From the NCBI GenBank assembly GCA_028564705.1, contig JAPXFQ010002747.1, forward strand, positions 992,001 through 1,056,000: DNA of 64,000 bases, given 5' to 3'. Every line of letters begins with the position of its first letter. Within the stretch, counting starts at the first letter, position 1. The notes below the pieces were generated by a model, which was not told the origin of the DNA, did not search any database, and was given only the letters and a program-made list of their open reading frames with translations. Made by a program: the position numbers and the translations under genes. Positions 36,323-48,129 of the stretch are shown here, one piece after another. This DNA is from Apricaphanius iberus (Eukaryota; Chordata; Actinopteri; Cyprinodontiformes; Aphaniidae).

Positions 36323-36796
36323 GATGGCTAAATAGATATTGCTCTTGATTAGAAATTTAAAATATAAAATACTTATTGGTCAGTCAGACCAATAAAAAAT
36401 GTGTAGGCCTCCATGTTAATTTGCAGTGTGTTAAACCTTCATTTCAGTTTTGTTTTATTTTATTTTTTGTGTGTATTGAAGAGAGGCTACAGTTAGCATA
36501 AGCACCTTCTGTGGCTAGTTCCCTGTTTTTCTTTTTTGAAAGTGCTCAGACTGATCAAACCTGAACAATACTGCATTTAACGGGGATATATTAAAAGAAA
36601 ATTTGAAAACACTTTATATATTTAAAGATTTTTTTTTATCCCAATTTGCATAAATGTATTATGATCACCTTCTAATAAACCCAAACTGCCTTGGAAGAGA
36701 TACATTCTGAAGCAAAGCTACATGTCACTTTGGCCTCCTACTTCCATTTTGTACCGGTACAGCAAAGCTTTTTCTATTATTATGTGAACCTTTTAA

Positions 36797-37265
36797 GGGG
36801 TGCAGCTGGTAGCACAGCTCACCTCACAGCTAGAAGGTCCCGGGTTCGATTCCCGCTAGGGATGCTGTGGGTGCTGAGGGTGTGTAAGTTCCTCCATATC
36901 ATCAGCACCCACACCCTGGGTGGGGTTGGCAAAAGGGCATTTCTGTGTGGAGTTTGGATGTTCTCCCCATGTTCCCTTGAGTAGCTAATGTGAGCTACTC
37001 CCACAAAAACTTCCACCAGTCCTGGGCTGTATACTGCCTCCTCCTTGCTGACCGGAGCGCCTGAAAGGTTGGGAAGGAATTACGTGATCCTTCCACGCGC
37101 TATGTCCAGCTGGGGAAACCCTGCCCCTTCAGGTGAAAAGAAGGGCCTGCTCACTCCTCAGGCAAGAAGGAGGCCTGAGCTCAGTGCAGGGCCCTCCTGG
37201 GGTTGGCAGAGGGAGAGCAATGCCCAGGACTGAAATTAGGTAGTGACACTAGGTGATAAATAATG
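36797..37265 (+). repeat. tRNA-headed SINE-like element, near full length
   Basis: A tRNA-like head carries an A box (TAGCACAGCTC, 36810-36820) and a perfect-looking B box GGTTCGATTCC (36843-36853). The body has GTGTGGAGTTTGGATGTTC, then TGAAAGGTTGGGAAGGAATT, GCGCTATGTCCAGCTGGGG and GCAGGGCCCTCCTGGGGTTGG. The later segments are a wording I associate with a fish SINE-like family. It is not a functional tRNA. Ends approximate. Confidence 0.6.
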
Positions 37266-37764
37266 GGGGGGAGTGAATTTTCTATGGGATTTACTTTTGG
37301 TAGTTGTACTTTTGGTAAACCATGGAAAAAAATCATTAGAAAAATCCTTAAATCTTATATTTTATTTAATTATATAATTTTTCCTCAGTTAGAGAGAATA
37401 GTTAAAGAGATGTCATTACATTTCATCACAATTGAAGGAGCGCGTATTGCTCCTGTGAAATGTGATTTGTGAATCCTTTAATTCAAGACTTCAGGTCAAT
37501 TTGTGCATCCACAGATTTGTATTCCCATTTCATACCCTCTCATGGCCAATCTTTCTTCCATTTCCTACATAAAAAAATAAAATGTTCACCTTTTTATTCA
37601 AACCACATCAGCTTATTTCTTTTTTTTGTATTTTTCTATGAGGAGAGACAAAAAATATATATCCTGAAATTTCTCATAAAATGTCATTAAGATATTAATT
37701 TATTTTTGCATCTCATTTCCATTCATTGTGGGTCCGAAACCAGAATATGATACATGATCAAACC

Positions 37765-37842
37765 ATGACTCCAAAAACATGACTGTCAGGTTAATTGATC
37801 ACTGTAAATTGTCCTTAGGTGTGAGTGTGTGCATGGTACAAA
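37765..37842 (+). repeat. Fragment of the tRNA-headed repeat body
   Basis: CCAAAAACATGACTGTCAGG, TTAATTGATCACTGTAAATTG and GTGTGAGTGTGTGCATGG match the central segment of the same family seen in reverse at 48130-48468. Confidence 0.55.
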
Positions 37843-38589
37843 GTCATACCCTTAGATATTATTTATTAGAGTTTCAAAACCAAATGTTCTTCCGGTGGAC
37901 TATGTTCAGACCATTTAATATGACTTTTAAAGTCATCACTCTTCAAAGTGGATATCAATTGTCTCAGAATTGACACCTGGGTAGATCCTACTGTGGACAG
38001 CTCAGTTTTATACCATAAAAAGTCAAAAACTCTAAAGTTACTAAATGGATGTGGGACAGTGGGACCATATTGGATTTTGGAAAGTACAAACTTCAAATTC
38101 TAACTGCAGATTTAGACACTGTAGTTAAATAATAAGGTATTTTCCTTGAAGAAAGGAAGCACACCCATACTCTAAAGACTTTCCACTCATAAGTTCCATC
38201 AAACGAAGAACTAAGTCTATTTGACAGGGTAGGACTATTGGATATATTTTGGTCTTCATTCACTGAATATACTCTTTTTGGTGGAAAGGGACACCAGGTA
38301 GCAGCATGCAATGTGCCAGCAGTGGCAAGTTTAAAATGATGACTTAGGTGCTGGAGAGCACATCGCCATGCTGTCCCACTGCTCACTTCCAATTAGACTG
38401 AGGGGCCGACTGATGGGAGCAGAAGCTTCTAGCAGGCATCAAATGGAGCAGCATCACTCGCTGACATCACGGTGAGAAGGAGCTCCTGGCGCGTAGGTGC
38501 TGCAGCCCGGTGTGCTTCATTTAATACGACAATTAGCTTCCATTCAGCATACCCAGGCAGGCTTTTAGAAACCAACAGAAAAATGCTCC

Positions 38590-38970
38590 ACGGTAACTGA
38601 AAGTAAGCATGCCTAATGTTAATGTGTTAATTGTGTATTCCAGGGTTCTCCGTGTTTTTAGTTAACAGAGTGCTGGTTGTGAAAACACTTTTGATTAATT
38701 GCCATAATTATTGTGATAATTTTTGCCCAAATGAACAGCCAGATGGCAGGATATGGTGTCATATTTGCGATCCTATCGTATTAATCTGGCTCGGGGTCCA
38801 TCTGAGCACATTGTGCCATTTGTTGTGTTCACAATCTGTCCTCAAGTTGTCCATTTCTTTTTCATTTTTTTTTTTTTTTTTTTTGAGCTGTGACTTTTCA
38901 TTTGATTATATTAGTCTATTAAATATTAAAGTTGAGGGTGGGTGAAAGCGATGCATTTATCTGCATGAAT
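38590..38970. promoter_or_regulatory. Candidate conserved enhancer (homeodomain/E-box)
   Basis: TAATGTTAATGTGTTAATTGTG, TTTTGATTAATTGCCATAATTATTG (38690-38713), ATAATTTTTGCCC and AACAGCCAGATGGCAGG (E-box CAGATG) lie in a repeat-free block. An upstream GAATTAGCTTCCATTCAGC-like stretch (38528) may belong to it. Confidence 0.42.
38865..38884 (+). repeat. Poly-T (20)
   Basis: Uninterrupted run of twenty T residues. Confidence 0.9.
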
Positions 38971-39975
38971 AGCTTGTGTTTGGTGAAGTACGTAATGCGC
39001 TTTAAGTAACATTTCTTTCATGCATACAAAAATTAACTGAGAGAGTTGTTTCCGTCTCGTGGTTTTGTACTCAGAGCTTTAAAAAGATCCAACAAACCAT
39101 TTTCTGGATGCCCGTGGCTGCTTTTAAACCCACTTCATATTATCTAATTCTTTATTTTATCAGAATACATACTAGAGTACTGTTAATATAAAAAATAAGA
39201 TACATTTTTTGTCTCGGTTTATCAGTGGAATAATTTAGCGTAGATGTGCTAGAAAATAATGGCTCATGTGAACTCATATGACTGTTTAAAAGCAAGTCAA
39301 AAACTATGTGGCTTTGTGATATCAATTAACCCCCTTACAAATTTTGTCAAACGGTGCAGTCTGAGTGTGATGGTTCTGTTGTCGCACCCCGGTGTCCTTG
39401 AGCTCCGGGAGCCTGCTTCCTGACTGGGAACATTCAGGAGAGGTGTTTACAGATCCTTAAAGATGGCTCCGGGGCTCCAAATTAGGTCTTCACAGTTTCT
39501 CATGTGATTTGGTTCAGAATTAACTTCAGATGTGTCATCAAGGCAATCATCCGGATGTCTGACAATGCATCCATTTGATCATGACACACGCTACTTGCAG
39601 AGTTAGTCAGATATCACTGTCGAATGCTTAAACCTGGTGGCATGTGATTCTTATTCTAATGATAGCTCACAGAAGAAATCACATCAGGGTGACTTGTTTT
39701 TTATTTATTTTTGGTTGGGGGGTTTTGCGGGGGGGTGCTGTTTTCATTATTACAAGCACAGAAAACTTTGTTTGGAATTATTTTTTCTCGCGGAGTACTT
39801 TTTGACTGACATTTTGCATCTATTTATAACGGCAGATGAGCGTTGTGACTAAGAGTTTCAGAACATATAGGCACAATTAGCCAGCTCTATAATTTACACA
39901 TGAGATAGAAGGAACACAATTTTAGATATTCTCAGACAGCCTGGAGACTGACCTGTGTTGTTAGTGTGTTCTGCC

Positions 39976-40041
39976 CATCCAGCATACCTCCTTTTCTTTC
40001 TCTCTCTCTTTCTCCTTTTTCTTTTTTTTCCTTCCTCTCTC
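39976..40041 (+). repeat. Pyrimidine-rich (CT) tract
   Basis: About 65 bases almost entirely C/T, including TTTCTTTCTCTCTCTCTTTC and TTCCTTCCTCTCTC. Confidence 0.8.
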
Positions 40042-40450
40042 ATGGCATAAATCCGGGAGATGAAAATGTCATGGAGCAGGTTCATTTTGCAAAGAGGTTT
40101 TGATTGCCATGCTCGTGTAATTGATTGTTCCAAGGACAGGGGGAAATCTAGAAATGTCATAACAGTCCTGCTTAGGTTGGTCCCACCGCTAGGCAATCAA
40201 TGAGAAGTAAAAAGAGATATTGATTTGCGAGCAGCAAAAACTGTGGCTTGAGACAAGCGGAGAGTGGTGGGGAAAGTGGCATAGACGTGCAGACCTGTCA
40301 CTGGCACCTATGAATTACCGAATCTTTTCTGAAGATAGTGTTACCACGGTTGCTTACGGAGTCCTGCGATGGGGATTGAAGCTGTCCGTTAGCCAACCTC
40401 ATCAGAGACCTAAGTCTCTAAGGCTTGTCAGATTAATGAAGGAAATGTTG
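40042..40450. promoter_or_regulatory. Candidate conserved enhancer
   Basis: GGCATAAATCCGGG, TTTTGATTGCCATGC, GTGTAATTGATTGTTCC, GGCAATCAATGAG and ATATTGATTTGCG give repeated TGATT/AATCA words (PBX/HOX-like) in a GC-balanced, repeat-free block. Confidence 0.38.
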
Positions 40451-41369
40451 ACCTTCCAGTGGCTGGATTCTGATGTCCCCACCATTGCAAATGTTTCCCC
40501 TAATGTTGGGAACAGAACACCCTTTCACAGCTGTCATCCATACTTACTGACAGCTTTGGTAAAGATGTGAAAAAAGCCTAACAATAGATTCACCCTTTTT
40601 CTCAAGAGTTTAACCACAAACTGAAAATGTTAGACAGGTTCAACCTTTAATTTGAATACATTTGAAAGTAAATGCAACTGAAGGATTCTAATTAAGGTGT
40701 GTTTACCCAGTCTAAACTAAAATAATATTTATTGCTTTAGCATAATTTTGCGTTCAAACATTTGGGGCAATAATTAACATTCAATACATTTACTGGAGGA
40801 AAAATACTATAATATATATTTAAAAAAAGTTATTCTGCATACAATTCTCAGAAAGTAAGTGCAATTACCATTTAGTTTTACGTTGACTGTTTTAAGATAA
40901 TAGAGTGCTAATGGGCTTATCATTTCCCTTGTTACCTCTTTAAAAGGGAAAACACCAGAGATTGTGCCATAAAAGTAAGGCTACTGAGTGTTAATCTTCA
41001 TTAGTCAAGAAATAGCTAAAAAAAAGCTACACACTTGCATAACTCTTGTACATTTTAAACTCAGATACATTTTTAAGAAGCCCATTAAATGGGCTTCATA
41101 ACATCTACAGTATTTTATGTTTTCTAGCTGGTAAATTGTTGTTTGATCAGGAAAAGCCTTTTCTGTCATATCTTCACAAATGTAAATGCATTAAATTTGC
41201 CAAATGTAACTTGGATGATAATTTCTTTAGTGTAGGGCAAAGATTGGGGTTTAAAGTAGCACAAACACCAAGTAATACAGGTGTAAAACATAACTCTTAT
41301 GTTCGCTATTAAAAGTGGCAGAGGAAATGCTTTTGGCCTGTTTCTATGCCAATGGTTATGGGAACTTTC

Positions 41370-41810
41370 ATATAGTTGATGGCACCATTAACCTTGAAAC
41401 CTACAAAATAAAGCTTTATTTTGTTTTCCAGCAGGTTTCTGTTCCAAACCATATGGTCAAATCAACCTGAGCAATAGTTCACCAGACACAGAGTTGACCT
41501 TTCGTCGACTTCCGTAGTCAGACCTAAGTCCAATAGTAAAGCTGTTTGATGAGCTAAAAAAAAGTGGGTAAAAATGACCCAGAACTTTGGAGAATAATTT
41601 GAGATTTTGAAAAGGAATAGTCAAAGCTCTGTTGGTCTACTTGCTCCAAAATGGTGAATGAATGTATTAATGTAGAGGTGACGATTATTAGTTTAAAAAA
41701 ACTAAAATCCCCAATTCATAAATGTACTCAAATTAAAGGTTGCATTTTATTTTATTTTTTTCAGTTTGAATTTTTGTTTCTGCAAATAAAGATTGCAAGA
41801 AAGTCCTTTT
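41370..41810 (+). mobile_element. Probable Tc1-like transposon 3' remnant
   Basis: GACCTAAGTCCAATAG, GCTGTTTGATGAGC, TCTACTTGCTCCAAAATGGTG and CCCCAATTCATAAATGTACTC resemble the 3' part of a Tc1-like element read forward. Strongly decayed, ends uncertain. Confidence 0.4.
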
Positions 41811-41814
41811 TGGC

Positions 41815-42884
41815 TTTTTTAATGCCTCTCTTACATGGAGTAACCAATTAGTGTCGAGGGCATGGTACATTAGAAAGTCTTCCTCACTGGAGGGGAGAGG
41901 AGATTGTATTCTGTGAAGATACTGTTTTACACTGGAGGTATAAATATGTTGTCATGTAAGCCTTTTAGCACCAGTCCGTTTGTAAATGCAGTCATGAATC
42001 TGTAATTTTTATCCAGCTAGCTGGTCTCTCTGGGTGTAGCGAGAAAGTCTTTTGGCCCAGAATCAGACCGCTGCTTCTGTAAATCCATGCCTCTCCATGC
42101 CAAGAGTCTGTTCTAACGGATAAAGGTTATAAACACTTCAGCCGCCTGATTTACGATCGACACCTCAGGTTTTTTGACCTTTGCATATCTCTGTCTGAAG
42201 ATATAAATTTGTCGTGACACAGATTGGAGGCTTTACAGCAGTTTATGACATGCTAAATCTCAGGCAAGCATGCCAGCCTCTTGTTTTCTATGGCTGGTCA
42301 GGCGAGGAGTTGTCTTACTTGGCTTCGTTTTCAAAGCAGGCATTTCCTTTTCTTTACTTCTAGCAGAAATATAAAAATACCTGCTATTGACTTTCATTTT
42401 ATCAGATTTTGCATGCTTTCTTTGAACATTGCTGCTTTGTGAACCTTACTGGTTGTTTCCTCACTATATTCAGCAATGATCTTAGGTTGGTGATCTTTGT
42501 CACTGTCTTTGAGTCTGCACTCGTTTTTGTGAGCTGTGCAACTGGGACTTGCTGCAGCGCCGTGGTAGATCAAACGCTGGCAAAGCACTGTTAGGAACAG
42601 TGCAGGAGGCAGAGTCAGACAGGCAGCTTTCTTGGGGCAATCCCTTCCAGAAGGTTAATTGGTGCCGCTGGATGTCTGCTGCTTAGGACATCTGATAGAA
42701 ATGCACAGCACAGCAAGAAGGGCAGCTGTTAATCTCTGTCAATTCCACTTTCACATACCAAGAATAGGACAAAAACACATATTAATAGAAGTTCATATGA
42801 TTGGCTATTTCCCGAAAAAAAAAAAAATAAAAAAAAAAACTTTCTTTCCAATATGCAGTCTTGCTTTGCTCACATTTGGAATAG
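41815..42884. other. Non-coding stretch, nothing recognised
   Basis: No repeat or gene identified. Overlapping open frames on both strands at 42394-42594 have no family. A poly-A-rich run lies at 42815-42839. Confidence 0.45.
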
Positions 42885-42887
42885 CCT

Positions 42888-45207
42888 TCTGCAATACCTT
42901 TCAAAACTATTTACACCCCTTTATCTTTGGAACGTTTTGTTACAACTACAAACTTGTAATTCTGATCTAAGTCACTGGGATTTTATATAAGGGACCAATG
43001 CAAACATGTTTTATTGTGAAATAAAAGGAAAAGGATAAATAGGTTATAAAATGGTGAATAAAAATTTGTTGAAATCTGGGTTTCTTTTGGATTCAGCCCC
43101 CTTTTTAAAACAATCTACCGTTAGTGAAGGCTTTAAACATCTTCTTACGACAGTCAAACTGTGTGTGATTTAATGTCAGCATAAATACAGACATTCTATG
43201 AAGGCCTTAGAGATTTGTTAGAGAACATTAGTGAGCAAACAGTTCCATGAAGATCAAGGAACGAAGCAGATAGGTCAGTGATGTTTAAATCTGAGTAACA
43301 ATCTAAAACAGTATCCCATATCTCACTGAGTTCTGTTCAAGCCATCATCCAAAAATAGAAATAGTATTGCACAGCTGCAAATCCACCAAGACATGGTCAT
43401 CTACCTGAGCTGGCAGGCTGGTCAAAGAGCACGTTATTTTGAGAAGTAACCAGGAGGTCCATGGAAACTTGGAGGAGCTGCAGAGAACTACATCTCACAT
43501 GGGATAATTTATTGACAGGACACTATTAATTAGGCTTTTTACACATTTTGCCTTCATCGATTAGTGGCAAGAATATATTATTGAAAAAAAGCAATACAAA
43601 GTCCTTTTTACAGTTTTTCATGTTGGGGACATAGCAAATGTGGAGGATGTTGCACCATTAGGGTGAGACAAATATTTTGCTTTTCAGACTAAATCTGAAT
43701 TGCTAGAAAATACCTGGATCAGATCAACTGGACATGTGCAGCCTAAATAAGAAAACAAGACCTTACAAATGTATTTAAACTAGCTTTAGCAGAAATAAAC
43801 TTCAAATACTAAAGGAGGATAATCAAATACATAAATCTGCCATATATATAGGGCATTGAGATTTTAAGAAAACATGACATTGTAATATCACTGGTTATTA
43901 TCGCTAGAAAGATATTAATTCTGATTCATCAACGTTTTGTCTTTCTTTTCCATCATCCGAATATCCGGGTCACTCTCCGTGTTCTTTAGAATTTCGATAA
44001 CTAAAATCGGCATCTGGTGACTACATTTATTATTGGCAAGCAATGATTTACAGTGAAGACCAAATTAATTCACTCCCCTGGCAGATTTGGAGTTATATTT
44101 ATTTTCAAATACCCAACAAGTTCTTTTCTAATTTGGAATTATGCCTTAATAACTCAATAGATAAAACTATGTGAAAAGGGTATCAATTTAAATTATTTAA
44201 CTGATTTTATTGACATTTTTATATAATTGCCTATTTTTGACACCATTCTGAATAATCAATGGAAAAATATTTAGTGCCGTTGCAGCAGTCAACCTCTTCT
44301 TATAATTTCTCACCAGCCTTTCGTATGTTTTCATTGTCATTTACCCTTGGTGATGAGCTCAAAGTCTTTGAAGTTGCATGCCCTACCTGCCATAGCCATG
44401 ATATTTATCTTCCTCCACAGATTCTTTATGAGATGGAAGTTTGGATGGAAGATGTTATTATGATGTTAATATTATTTCTAATCAGATGAAGCATGTTGGT
44501 ACGACTAGAAGTCAAATCTGTGATGAGTATGAATAATTTCTGGCCCAATTATACATGCCCTAAATGGTGAGAACATACAGTTTATTATTTGATTAATACT
44601 ACACATCAAATTAAAGATTTGATCAGATTTAAACTGCTCATCCAACTAACACTACACCCCCACCATGAAACAAGATGTTGGCAGCATCATGCTGTGGGGA
44701 TGCTTTTCTTCAGCAGGGTCAGTCCAAAGGAAGATGGATGGAGCTATATACAGAGCAATCCTAGAAGAAAACCTGTGAGAAGCTGTAAAAACCTGACACA
44801 TGGGGCAGCGGGTCACAGTACAGCAGAAAAACTATTGGTTGGTTTAAATCAAAGCAAATTATTGTGTTGGAATGGCCTAGTCAAAGTCCAGACCTAAATT
44901 AAACTGAGAATCTGGGAAGAATCACAGATGCTCCCCATAGAGCAACTCTTGATGTGTAAACGTTGAACAGACAAATTCCAAAAGAGTTAAAAAAGTACAC
45001 TGAAGAGTGTTGTGTCAGGGGAGATTATTTATTCCTAAAACCATATAACCCTATAAAACCATAATATTTTCATTCCACTAAACAACTGCATTTTTTGTGT
45101 GGGTAAATCACTCAAAAAACAATAAATTGCAATTATATTTGGTAGTTTTAATGTGACGGCAAGTTAGAACACTTTAACAGGTGTTATAGTTTTGCAGAGC
45201 ACTGCAT
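42888..45207 (+). mobile_element. Tc1-like DNA transposon, degenerate, with an inner insertion
   Basis: The left terminus contains TTCAAAACTATTTACACCCC and the right end reads complementarily TGCAAAACTATAACACC, i.e. matching inverted ends. 5' body: GGCCTTAGAGATTTGTTAGAG, AGACATGGTCATCTACCTGAG, GGAGGAGCTGCAGAG. 3' body: GGCAGCATCATGCTGTGGGG, AAGATGGATGGAGC, AATGGCCTAGTCAAAGTCC. This is the forward Tc1-like transposase order, but stops and indels break it. About 43730-44630 does not fit and holds a second element. Confidence 0.7.
44051..44545 (-). mobile_element. Second Tc1-like element nested in reverse
   Basis: Starts CAGT after TA (44049-44050) with TTCACTCCCCTGGCAGATTT, followed by reversed 5' transposase wording (TTCTCACCAGCCTTTCG, GATGAGCTCAAAGTCTTTG, CCACAGATTCTTTATGAGATGG), and ends near GAGTATGAATAATTTCTGG. 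The orientation is opposite to the host element, and it is a different Tc1-like family. The right boundary is approximate. Confidence 0.55.
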
Positions 45208-45209
45208 TT

Positions 45210-46178
45210 ATAAACTCTTTTATGTAGTAAATGGGCATAAGAAACGAGCCCCCCTCCCCCCGTTGGTGAACATTCCCACCAGTCCTTCACTTTTAGGGCT
45301 AACTTTGAAGAAGGAGGACATCAACCTGGAGCTTGTCACAGCCATTTCTGTTCTCCTTCGCTGTGAATACTATATATAAGATTATAAATAAAACATACCT
45401 CTGTGCTTTTGACAACCCTCTCCCTTAGCATCAAGGGTGTTTTGGGCCCCATCCCTGATCTCACCCAGCCAATCAAAACAACCCTGTGCAGCTGAGCAAG
45501 GTCATAGCACATCTATGCTTATGAGTGGGTGTGTGCGTTTGTGCGCGTGTCTGGGTGTGTGCTTACACACTCTCGTTCACCAGGCCTCAGTTGGCTCATG
45601 TTTGTTTTTGAAAGTCCGAATCCCATCTCCATCTTCATCCATTAGCCGGCAACCAGTTCATCTCCAGGGTTTCTCTGGAGGCACTTGTGAAATATTGATA
45701 CAGGGAGGAAAAAAAAGTCTTATTTTCATAGAACGATGGAGACTTTCTATGGGCTGTCTGGTGCAGGACGCCTGAGTGCTTGGCTGAAGACATCCCCTTC
45801 GTGGACAGTCTTCTATTCAGGAGAGAAATATTAACCACATGAAATGCATAAGTGCCTGGACAGGGCTGTTATGTCCTATTCATATTTAACAGGCAGAACA
45901 TCTGCCGCGCCTTTCCTAAAATGCCCATTTTTCCTGCATGGCTGTGAGGTGGAAAGCATCTCAAAATATTAGTGACAGCCCTGACAAACTGCATTTAGTT
46001 AAGGAGGTCATTAAAAGATACAGTGCCGTGAAATTTTGTTTTTGCCCTTTTTGTCAAAACTGTATTATTTCAGAACTTTTTACTATCAAAGATAATCTGA
46101 CTAAATTGGTGTTTGTATATTTTGTGTTTCCGTACTTTCTCTTTAAGAGCACCTTGTCGTAATTTTTGCAAATGACAA
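45210..46178. other. Non-coding stretch, nothing recognised
   Basis: GC-balanced 45290-45780 with short open frames on both strands, no domain and no known repeat. It could include regulatory sequence. Confidence 0.4.
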
Positions 46179-46179
46179 C

Positions 46180-46865
46180 TGATTTTCAAACAAAAAACAC
46201 AAAAAGCTTTTATTTTGTTTCAAATAATAATTTATCCTCCAAATAGGTGGTATGTGGAAAAAGTATTTTCCCCTTCGATAAATCATAAGTCATTTACTGT
46301 CAACTACACTTGTTTTATTAATCTTATGTACCCACACCAAAGCCTCTTTACTTTCAGACTTTTAGAATCAAGATATCACTTAAATAGAACTTGTCTAACA
46401 TCATAGAAAAGGGCATTAACTGTCAAAAAGTAATGCATCGTACCCCTAACTAAATATAAATAGAAAAGCCCTTGGAGAGTGAATACCTCCGCCAAGGCAA
46501 TTCAGTCCCTCCCAGGCGTTGATCCGAGTAGCCCCCAAATTCAAATAACTTGTTCCTGATCCCACTGCTGACACTTCCAAAATATGTCTTCAAAATCAGT
46601 CAATAACTTTTTGAATTATGTTGCTAGCTAATAAACAAGCTGACAAAATGTGGCAAAAACATAACCTCCTTCAACACGAGAAAGGGTTACAAAACCATTC
46701 CTTAGACTTTGGGACTCAAACGAACCAAATTCAGAGCCATTACCCACAAATGAAGAAAACATGGAAGGGTGGACAACTTTCAGAAAATTCTAAATAAGAA
46801 TGTTCGGCCATCAGTTTGTTGGGTTTATATAGCAGGACAATGATTCAAACCATACAATCAAGTTC
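46180..46865 (+). mobile_element. Tc1-like transposon 5' part, split by another repeat
   Basis: GTGGAAAAAGTATTTTCCCC, AAGATATCACTTAAATAGAAC and GTCAAAAAGTAATGCATCG form the 5' end. After an insertion, AAAGGGTTACAAAACCATTC, CTTTGGGACTCAAACGAACC and GAGCCATTACCCACAAATG continue the same gene (helix-turn-helix region). The rest of the transposase is missing apart from a short GGACAATGATTCAAACCATAC-type end. Confidence 0.6.
46455..46680. repeat. CCTCCGCCAAGG-type dispersed repeat
   Basis: GAATACCTCCGCCAAGGC at the left and AAACATAACCTCCTTCAACA at the right are the imperfect inverted ends of a common fish repeat. The centre has CAAAATCAGTCAATAACTTTTTGAATTATGTTGC. It interrupts the Tc1-like element cleanly. 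Confidence 0.6.
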
Positions 46866-46867
46866 AC

Positions 46868-47350
46868 CTTTTAAGGTACATTCAGACCAGCCTTGTGTAG
46901 TCCGCTTTAATCAAACTCTTGTTTGTTTGGCTAAAAAGTCTGGTTTATTTGTTGAAGTGTGAGTATGCGGTCAAACTCTGAGCAGACCAAAACAGCAAAC
47001 TTTGGTGCATCTAAAAACCCAAGTCTTGTGATTGAAGTGAATTCTGGTGTGGTTCGATTGCATATGTGAATGCCAAGTGTACCGGGGATTCTCCAAAAGC
47101 AGTAAGCTAACTATAATGCAGCAACTATAACAACAATTCTGTCTTGTTCTCTGTTCATAATGAGCCCATTGCTGCAGCGTACTTATCTGGCACTTTTACT
47201 AAAGTAAATAGACCAATCCTTAAATCACTCAAATTTGATGCCACTCCATGTTTGTGTGCATCTCACGGAACAGAAAGAGTCTCTGCGTTGAGTTGCTCTT
47301 GGTGCAGCAATAACAAAAGTTTCTAAGTGGTCTAGTCAGAGTCTGTCTTT
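46868..47350. other. Non-coding stretch, probably decayed repeat
   Basis: GGTACATTCAGACCAGCC and TTGTTTGTTTGGCTAAAAAGTC followed by GGTTCGATTGCATATGTGAATGCC have the feel of an old DNA-transposon remnant, but I cannot place it. Confidence 0.3.
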
Positions 47351-47353
47351 TAA

Positions 47354-47857
47354 TAGGGATACACCGATAATTGTATCAGGTATCGGCGCTGATACCATTT
47401 TTATGTACTGTATTGTATCAGTTAAAAGACTTTTAACCATTTTAACCGTTCAGATCATGAACTGTTACTTAAAATCTGGAAAACGCAGTAGTTTCACAGA
47501 AAATGTTTATTTTTCAGTTGGCATTTTGCTTTTGTAAATTGTTTTTCATATTCACCATCTTTTCTTGTACCATGCAGAGAAGAAAATGAAAACCTTTCTT
47601 CCAATTTATTGCATTTTTTTGTGTGAGGAAGTATCGGCATTGGTACTCAGTATCGGCAAGTACTCAGATCCAAGTATTGGTATCGTATCAGTTTGAAAAA
47701 AAGTGGGATCGTTGCCTCCCTAGTACTTTTTCCTCACGGCACACAGTTTTTGTAATTTTGTACTGTTTGGATCGGTATCGGATCAGTATCGGCAGATTAT
47801 CAACCTCAGATATCTGTATCATATTGGAAACTAAAAAAGTGGAGTGGTGCATCCCTA
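47354..47857. mobile_element. hAT-type MITE with TATCGG subrepeats
   Basis: Left end TAGGGATACACCGATAATTG and right end AGTGGTGCATCCCTA (complement TAGGGATGCACCACT) are inverted. GTATCGG/CGGTATCG words recur near both ends (47385-47410, 47630-47700, 47770-47800). About 504 bases without intact coding. The open frames inside are incidental. Flanks are T-rich, so an 8-bp target duplication cannot be judged. Confidence 0.6.
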
Positions 47858-48129
47858 CTTTTTTAATGCAGGTTAGATGCTCTGGCATGACTTTAAACAA
47901 GCCATTGATGCTTTAACATCCTCCAGCGTGGATGAATTCAAACATTTCTGCAAAGAAGTGGAACAAAATTCTTCAATGGTTTTGTTATTGCAAGCTCTTA
48001 ATGTTAATAGGCTTAAAGTGATTGGTTTGGATAGCTTCCTCTGTGTTAAGTCTGCTTTGTACGATTTTAAAATGTATTTACTGATCTGAAACATTTAAGT
48101 GTAGCCAAAAGGAAAAAACAGAGAAAAAT

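Larger units (their letters stand above)
32275..36795. other. Repeat-poor non-coding stretch
   Basis: No gene or transposon recognised over about 4.5 kb. Holds purine tract 33057-33143, A13 at 34639, a 24-bp tandem repeat at 36278 and a large regulatory candidate at 33880-34430. Frames of 106-118 codons (33189-33545, 34060-34416, 35389-35709) have no family resemblance. Confidence 0.45.
37268..41368. other. Non-coding stretch with regulatory candidates
   Basis: No gene. A small repeat fragment at 37765, T20 at 38865-38884, a pyrimidine tract at 39976-40041 and two strong regulatory candidates (38590, 40040) are listed separately. The 116-codon frame at 40220-40570 has no recognisable domain. 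Confidence 0.45.

Noticed and set aside
36797..36870. A real tRNA gene
   Set aside because: A and B boxes are present, but the cloverleaf cannot be completed and SINE body sequence follows directly, so this is a SINE-like head.
40220..40570. 116-codon open frame
   Set aside because: No domain or family recognised; it lies in a repeat-free block with homeodomain-like words and is more likely non-coding.
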